DNA of 64,000 nt. It comes from Apodemus sylvaticus (taxonomy: Eukaryota > Chordata > Mammalia > Rodentia > Muridae). Within the stretch, counting starts at the first letter, position 1; each line of letters opens with the position of its first letter. The stretch spans positions 98,455,253-98,519,252 of the forward strand of contig NC_067474.1 in assembly GCF_947179515.1 (NCBI RefSeq), in the 5' to 3' direction. Shown one piece after another: positions 58,906-64,000 of this stretch. A program made the translations under genes and the position numbers. Under the pieces are notes generated by a model. It saw nothing but the letters and a program-made list of their open reading frames with translations, did no database searches and had not been told where the DNA came from.

Positions 58906-60538
58906 TGCACATTTTTAAAAATAGCATGTATCATGCATGATGCTACTCATCTCAGATAGCCCTGGGCCATAGCATGGGTTTAGAAATACAAAGCATAATA
59001 TACCACATGATGCAGTGAGCTCTAGAAGTGAACGATAGAAACCCAATCTTATTGACTGTGAGCATTACCACCATGCTAATTTGTATTCCAGCCTTCTTGA
59101 GCACGTTACATGATATTCTGGGATGTGCTTCACAGGAAGACTTAAAGCAGGGCTCACTCAGAGCCATCAAGAGCTCTGAGCTTTGCTACAGCAGTTGACT
59201 GAGAATCATGAGAGGGTCATATGGAGGTAGTGATTAAAAGCTTGTAAAAGAAGATCTATGGAGGAAGGCTAAAGAAATTTGGCTTGTTTACCCTGGAAAA
59301 GAGAAGGCTTATGGGTGATTTAATGCTGCTATTGAAGCATGAGAGGGTTCTTTTCTAGAGCCTTGTGGTAATCTCTTCTATAACTCTCCAGAGAGTCACG
59401 CGGGAGGGGGTGGGCTGACAGTGCAGTGAAGGATTTACAGTAGGTAGGAAAAGCTTTCAGTGTGGAATTAGAAAAAGAAAAGTGAAGCAACACTGAAGTG
59501 GAACTGGAAGTTCAGTTTGGGGAGGTTTTAATAAGAGTCACTTGAAGTGGTTGACTATTTCCTGCCTCAAGACAGTGGGGCATGTTTTTCAAGAAAATGC
59601 TTTCTGAAAATCTGAAGCCCAGCCCACTGGACTCAGAAACAGCCAGTCTGTTAAGATGATGATTCTTCTAATGACAAACCCTATGATGAAGATCCAGGTT
59701 TGTTATGTAGAAGCCCAAACCTATCCGTTCCAATGATGGAGGTTCTGTAGGTTTAACAACACTGTAGCATAAGCAGTGTTGGTGTGCCCTAACCTTTCCG
59801 TATATTCTTCATTTCATCGATTCAGAAACTTCAGTGTATACTTCTGGCTTCCAATGGAAACACTAAAAGTATTGGCAGTTATCCTTAGTCCTAAGGCTAT
59901 CAAAGCAAACTGAGATACTGTCTACACCTGTAACAAATCACCATTCCGAACAGTCAAATCAGCATATAAAAGAACAATTTATGTGGGATAGAATTTGCTT
60001 GGAAGCTTTTCACTGGGACCTTGGGGAAGGGTGTCTAATGTCCTGTACAGCTGAGGAGGAGTACAGTGCAGTTGGCCCTTGATATGAACTTAGATTTTAA
60101 TGGCAACTAAGGACTCACAAGATATATTTAAAGAAAAAGAAAACCAGTGTAGTGGAGGGATTTCCGGCTTTAAGAAAACACAGGTAAAATTTTAATGGTA
60201 TGAAGGATTGTTCTGGTATCTGGTGTGTACTCAGAATCAAGTTATCAATATGGATTCACTAATGGCATGTAGCTTTTGAGGACTTAAGATGTGGCAATTT
60301 AAGTGAGATATGTTCTAAGTATAATATACCTACCAAATATCAAAGACTTAGGACATAATAAGAATGTATCTTATAATTTTTAATATATTACAGTTTGAAA
60401 TTATAGTTATAATTTTATAAATCACAGAATATGTTAAATTATATTACTTAATTGTTCTTATGTGGTTACTAGAATAATTTAAATTATATATACATACATT
60501 ATGGATAGATCTTAAACAGAATTCCTATAGCTAAATCT
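58906..60538. other. Unique AT-rich DNA
   Basis: No repeat or gene is recognised. 60.3-60.5 kb is particularly AT-rich. Confidence 0.5.
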
Positions 60539-61020
60539 CAGCGAACCTTGTGGAAGAGGGCCAAAAAGATTATAAGAGCCTGAAGACTAAGAATTCTGCA
60601 GTGAGATTGTGTCTTAGAAATTGTTGTTTTAACAAGCCTTGACAAAAGATATTATCAATACACATGCTAACACAGAAGGAAAGAAAATATCTTGGAGCTG
60701 TACTCGTAGGCAAAGTTTTGCAGGCAACTAATGACTGCTGAGAAAGAGAGAATTAGCCTCTTCTAGGGATGAGCCTTCTAATTGGTTATCCAATATAACT
60801 AATGATCCCTAAAATCAAATACATACAAACAAAAGCATATGAGAATATTGTAGCTATATATTATGCATTGATATCTAAATATGTAACAACAATATTCAAA
60901 TAAAAAGAGGTCATTAGTGTGAAAGGGAGAGGGGGTATATGGGAGAGAAAATAGAAGGGGTGGAGGAAGGAAGGAGAAGGGGAACATGTCATTAAATTTT
61001 TATTTAAAATATTTTAAAAT
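60539..61020 (+). mobile_element. Lx-type L1 3' UTR, plus-strand arm
   Basis: Lx landmarks in sense: 'ggccaaaaagattataagag', 'gcagtgagattgtgtcttag', 'gcaggcaactaatgactgct', 'ttggttatccaatataacta', 'aaaaagaggtcattagtgtg', a GA-rich end and an A/T-rich tail. It meets an opposite-strand copy at about 61020. Confidence 0.8.
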
Positions 61021-61700
61021 ATTAAAATTATTTTTGAGATTATAATATAATTGTATAAATTACTTCTTTCTTCCAAACCCGCCTATACCTCTTTCCTTTC
61101 TCTTTTCAAATTCATGGCATCTTTTAAAACTAATTGTTATTATATACATGTATATTTGTGTGTATTCCTAAATACATAGATGTGACCTGTTCAGTCAGTA
61201 TAATGGTACTTGTATATAAATGTTTTCAGGGCTGCCCATTTGGTATTGGATAACCAATTGGTGTGCTCGTCTCTGGGAAGAACATTTCTCTTGATCCCAT
61301 CCACATTAGCATGTTTATTGGTCTTGTCCTTGTTCAGGCCCTGCTTAGGTCCTCTGTTAGTTAAGACTTTATTGATGTAGCTTCTGACATTCCTAGGCAA
61401 AACAACCCCACAGCAAACTATTCCTCTACCTGTTACAAGTTTTCTGCTCTCTCCTTTGCAATGACCATTGAGCCTTAGGTATGGGGGTTGTATAGCAAAT
61501 ATTGGTACTGGGATACCCAACTCTGAATGTTGATGGATTGTGGTTTTCTGTCAAGATCTCTTGTTTTTTGCAAAAAGATGTTTCCTTAATGAGAGGTGAG
61601 AACTAAGCTTATCTGTGGATATAAGGACAAATATTCAGAATATAACTATGGAGACAGAAAACCTATGGTCATTAAGATGGAAAAGGACAGAAAGGCATAT
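61021..61700 (-). mobile_element. Lx-type L1 3' UTR, minus-strand arm
   Basis: Reverse-complement Lx landmarks: 'tttttgagattataatataa', 'ttcaaattcatggcatcttt', 'ggtattggataaccaattgg', 'gtgtgctcgtctctgggaag', 'gtagcttctgacattcctag', 'cacagcaaactattcctcta', 'tgagccttaggtatgggggt'. The 109-codon minus-strand frame at 61191-61520 is this UTR and not a gene. Confidence 0.85.
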
Positions 61701-61720
61701 AAAACTTTGCAGCCTATTTT

Positions 61721-61749
61721 ACACATACACACACACACACACACACACA
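61721..61749. repeat. (CA)n microsatellite
   Basis: About 14 CA units with one TA interruption. Confidence 0.9.
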
Positions 61750-62299
61750 TTCTAGAAAATTTCAAGCCAAAAAAGTCACAAATTTATTCTTATGCTTTGT
61801 ATAATTCTCTTATACTGTCTTATGTTTTTTATTATTTAAGTCTATTTAAAATGACTTATCCTAGTTTCAAATGTCCTACACTTCCACTTTAAAATTCTGA
61901 AATATCATGTTATCTAATAGCTGGTTTTATTCTTTAGTTAGTAGTATCTTTCTGCTTTCAGTATAGTGATACTGATTTAGCTTTGGAGTCTGTCAGGATT
62001 TAGAATTAAAGAACCAGTGAGGTTGAAGCTATGAAGCTGAAAGTCCTGTCATAGCACATAGAGAAGCAAAAGGCGTCTCTGAAGGGTGGTGAAGGGAAGG
62101 CAGTTAGAGAATTAGGATTGCATCAGGAACAGGAAATAGGTGTGCTATTGACAAGTGATATCATTGGATTTAGTGAATGGCTGTGCATAGCAGGACACTG
62201 AGAGTCTGTAGTTAAATATTTGCTTTCTAGCTTGAGTGATATGGTTTGATACGTGTGCTGTTTGCAGTGATCAAGATTATAGATGGACAACATAGGGAG
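61750..62299. other. Unique DNA upstream of the L1
   Basis: AT-rich and without recognisable features. It changes sharply to GC-rich L1 5' UTR near 62300. Confidence 0.5.
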
Positions 62300-62303
62300 T
62301 GAG

Positions 62304-62336
62304 GGCGGCGGCGGCGGCGGCAGCAGCGGCAGCAGT
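62304..62336. repeat. (GGC)n/(AGC)n trinucleotide run at the L1 5' edge
   Basis: Six GGC triplets pass into CAG/CAGCGG words at the very start of the element. Confidence 0.9.
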
Positions 62337-62703
62337 GGCTGCTCCAGCTGAAGGGCCATCAGCAGTGGAACCAAGGCGTCACAGGGACCAGTTAGGCCCT
62401 GCGCCCACGACCACTGACCTTCGCTGACCAGCCGGACAGCAAGCAGCTGCAGTTGTGCGGCGCCTTTCCTGCACGGAGGCCACTTCAGAACTCGGCCTCC
62501 CACCAGTCAGGAGAGGAGGATCCATCTTGGTTCCATACTCCAGGAATCGGACAGACTGAGGTACACAAACATAATCCGAGGCCAACACCGCAGTGGTCTG
62601 AGCCCGACGGGCGTTGGCCTGCACCCAGGCCCTGGGCGGGTCGGGGGGCCATCGGGGTGCCAACCCAACCAGGAGGTTTTTTGCCCAGGCCTGCGAGCGC
62701 GCC

Positions 62704-62715
62704 GCCGCCATTTTG
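62704..62715 (-). promoter_or_regulatory. Putative YY1 binding site
   Basis: GCCGCCATTTTG is the reverse complement of CAAAATGGCGGC, a close match to the YY1 consensus (AAnATGGCGGC). YY1 sites are known in L1 promoters, where they help position transcription start. The corresponding place in the next monomer, 'cccgccatcctag' at about 62920, is degenerate. Confidence 0.55.
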
Positions 62716-63121
62716 CCTGCAGGACGACAGAGAGCTCAGGCGGGCAGACCTGTAACAGGCATAGCCTAAGGCTAACAAAGCGGGGGTCCAGGCCCCAAAA
62801 GGCACAGGACTGACCCCAAGAACTGGGCGGCTTGGTGGGCCATCTGTGAGTCAACCCGCCCAGGCGATTGTTAGCAAAGCAGACTCTCCCGGCGCTTTCA
62901 GGGAGCGCGGGCGCACACGCCCGCCATCCTAGTCACCTGGCAAACCCAATTAACAGTCAAAGCCATAGGGGAACTTTGCTCGGACCTTGGCCTCCCAGGC
63001 TTTTGCCTGGACTCAGGGACTGGGCGGCCAGGCTAACCTTGTGTGCGATAGCCCGGTTGGCAGATCGGCTGCCCAGCGGAGTGAGCGGAACTCAGGGGAG
63101 GTCACAGTAGCATACACCGTC

Positions 63122-63140
63122 TGCACTCCCTGGGAGTGCA
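63122..63140. repeat. Perfect 9-bp-arm palindrome in the L1 5' UTR
   Basis: TGCACTCCC-T-GGGAGTGCA, arms identical with a 1-base centre. Confidence 0.9.
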
Positions 63141-63218
63141 CACGGGCTCCATCTGCTCCACAGACACAATCTGGGGCAAGGCCTCAGGCAGAAGCCCTTA
63201 GCTCTACTCTCTCCGCTT

Positions 63219-63471
63219 CCGGATCCAGATCAGTCTGGGCGGCAGCATTACATCTCCAAGTCCTGCAAGTGGCTAGCTGGGCTTCCGGGCGGCCAGCTGG
63301 GAGAAGTCAGTGTGCTCCAGTGAATCCAGCGGGCCCCAGCGGGAGCCTTCGGGTGCCTGCTTTGGGATCTGAACAGCCTGGGCAGCAGCACACTGTCTAC
63401 AAGCAGTGCAGGAGGTAAGCTGTGCACCAGAGGCCAACTGGGAAGGGGCAGCTTGCACTGGTGAGTCCAGC
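63219..63471 (+). repeat. Two-copy ~142-bp direct repeat before ORF1
   Basis: 'ctgggcggcagca' at 63235 pairs with 'ctgggcagcagca' at 63378 (143 bp). 'ccagtgaatccagc' at 63317 pairs with 'ctggtgagtccagc' at 63458 (141 bp). It lies between the monomers and the ORF1 start and has a different unit from the ~190-bp monomers. Confidence 0.7.
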
Positions 63472-63505
63472 ACTGACTAGATAAACTAACACCAGTGAGA
63501 TCTAG

Positions 63506-64000
63506 ATGGCAAAAGGCAAACGCAGGAACGTCACTAACAGAAATCAAGGCAATATGGCAACATCTGAACCCAATTCTCCTCTACCAACATGTCCTGGATA
63601 CCCCATCACACCAGTAAAACAAGATTTGGATTTAAAATCACTGGTCATGATGCTGGTACAGGAACACATGAAGGTCATACATAAAGAAATTCAGGAGACA
63701 ATGGATCAAAAGGTAGAAGCCCTTGCAAGGGAAACACAAAAATCATTGAAAGAAATCCAGGAGAATACAAAAGCCAACAAGGAGGAAATGCAAAAAACAC
63801 TTAAAGAAATACAGGAGAACTTTGCTCAACAGGCTGAGGTCATGAAAGACGAAACACAAAAATCTCTTAAAGAAATACAGGAGAACTTTGGTCAACAGGC
63901 TGAGCTCATGAAAGAGAAAACACAAAAATCTCTTAAAGAATTACAGGAAAACACAAACATGCAAGTGAAGGAGCTAAGCAAAACCATCCAGGATCTAAAA
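63506..64000 (+). CDS. L1 ORF1 protein, N-terminal part (open to window edge)
   Basis: ORF1p is the RNA-binding chaperone that coats L1 RNA as coiled-coil trimers in cytoplasmic RNPs. The frame starts at ATG 63506 (context 'gatctagATGG') and runs 165 codons to the window end without a stop. Residues 1-20 are basic (MAKGKRRN, then TNRNQGNMATSE). Residues 20-40 are Pro/Ser/Thr-rich. From about residue 45 a long coiled coil begins. Within it the unit (E/K)xQK(T/S)LKE(I/L)QEN recurs: once with a 54-bp spacing (63731), then as two 66-bp repeats (63785-63850 and 63851-63916) and the start of a third (63917). Repeat-number variation in this place is the known length-polymorphism region of murine L1 ORF1. 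The RRM and C-terminal domains are outside the window. The start is fixed by the family N-terminus. Whether the complete gene is intact is unknown. Confidence 0.9.
   Translation, partial: MAKGKRRNVTNRNQGNMATSEPNSPLPTCPGYPITPVKQDLDLKSLVMMLVQEHMKVIHKEIQETMDQKVEALARETQKSLKEIQENTKANKEEMQKTLKEIQENFAQQAEVMKDETQKSLKEIQENFGQQAELMKEKTQKSLKELQENTNMQVKELSKTIQDLK

Larger units (their letters stand above)
62300..63505 (+). promoter_or_regulatory. L1 5' UTR / promoter region with degenerate ~190-bp monomers
   Basis: 'ctgggcgg' recurs at 62632, 62823 and 63020 (spacing 191 and 197 bp). 'ggccatc' followed by a 'caaccc' word recurs at 62648 and 62839. These point to about three diverged tandem monomers. Tandem promoter monomers drive transcription of murine L1s. 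The region is the only long GC- and CpG-rich interval in the window. Overlapping frames of 66-143 codons on both strands reflect GC content. Confidence 0.75.
62300..64000 (+). mobile_element. LINE-1 5' end: 5' UTR and start of ORF1, cut by window edge
   Basis: A GC-rich 1.2-kb 5' UTR is followed directly by an ORF1 that starts with the murine L1 N-terminus (MAKGKRRN). Together these mark an L1 that was not 5'-truncated at insertion, the only such copy in the window. The UTR is not similar to that of the HAL1-like element at 21.5 kb, although the ORF1 N-termini are related. ORF2 and the 3' end lie beyond the window, so intactness and target duplication cannot be judged. Confidence 0.9.

Noticed and set aside
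61191..61520. 109-codon minus-strand open frame
   Set aside because: It lies within an Lx-type L1 3' UTR, which is non-coding.
62300..63505. CpG island of a host gene promoter
   Set aside because: The GC-rich region flows straight into an L1 ORF1 start and contains L1-type monomers, so it is the retrotransposon's own promoter region.
62123..63547. Numerous overlapping frames of 66-143 codons in GC-rich DNA
   Set aside because: All lie in or next to the L1 5' UTR, on both strands. GC richness suppresses stops and no frame stands out.
63743..63925. 60-codon minus-strand frame with Leu/Phe repeats
   Set aside because: Antisense of the ORF1 coiled-coil repeats. A near-identical antisense string appears at 21255, as expected from homologous ORF1 copies.

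Overview
The window is mammalian, specifically murine rodent, genomic DNA, most probably the genus Mus. The evidence is the repeat content. There are two B1 SINEs carrying the TTTCTGAGTT variant typical of mouse B1, many B3/B4-type SINEs, rodent LINE-1 3' ends in several subfamilies, dense CA/GA/CT microsatellites, and remnants of L2, MIR, hAT-Charlie and MaLR. Young ID elements, which are very common in rat, are absent. No exon of a host protein gene and no structural RNA gene could be recognised on either strand. Apart from retrotransposon ORFs, every long open frame is low-complexity, repeat-derived or has no recognisable family. The window is therefore best read as intergenic or deep intronic DNA.

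Layout. 1-19.2 kb is mostly unique AT-rich DNA with scattered old repeats: an Lx-type L1 tail at 1.8-2.1 kb, SINEs at 4.4, 6.1, 14.8 and 17.7 kb, a MaLR LTR at 10.4-10.8 kb, and a possible processed pseudogene at 16.1-17.0 kb. 19.24-21.75 kb holds the most interesting object: a 2.5-kb minus-strand retrotransposon bounded by a perfect 14-bp target-site duplication. It carries an L1-type 5' UTR, a decayed ORF1 and only about 30 codons of ORF2. The rest of ORF2 is replaced by a roughly 1-kb AT-rich tandem array. This is the layout of a HAL1 ('half-L1') element, and a younger B1 has inserted into it. 22.3-34.7 kb is repeat-dense: L1 3' ends on both strands, an L1 nested inside a B3 SINE, a 400-bp polypurine block facing a 545-bp polypyrimidine block, and a clean B1 with target duplications.

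34.7-60.5 kb is again largely unique, with L2/MIR/hAT relics, an L1 inserted with a 5' inversion (39.4-40.9 kb), several microsatellites, a dispersed rodent repeat of unnamed family (51.8-52.6 kb) and a 16-bp-unit minisatellite (54.4 kb). 60.5-61.7 kb holds two Lx L1 tails arranged tail to tail as a long inverted repeat. The window ends inside a plus-strand LINE-1 starting near 62.3 kb. Its GC-rich 5' UTR has about three degenerate ~190-bp monomers, a YY1-type site and a further ~142-bp direct repeat. It is followed by an ORF1 open from its ATG (63506) to the window edge, with 66-bp coiled-coil repeats.

Nothing forms a pathway or operon. What can be read is a history of insertions: ancient L2/MIR/hAT/MaLR first, then Lx L1s and B3/B4 SINEs, then the HAL1-like element and murine L1s, then B1. 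Repeat boundaries without a visible target duplication are approximate to about 10-50 bp, and family names come from recognition by eye, not from a library search.
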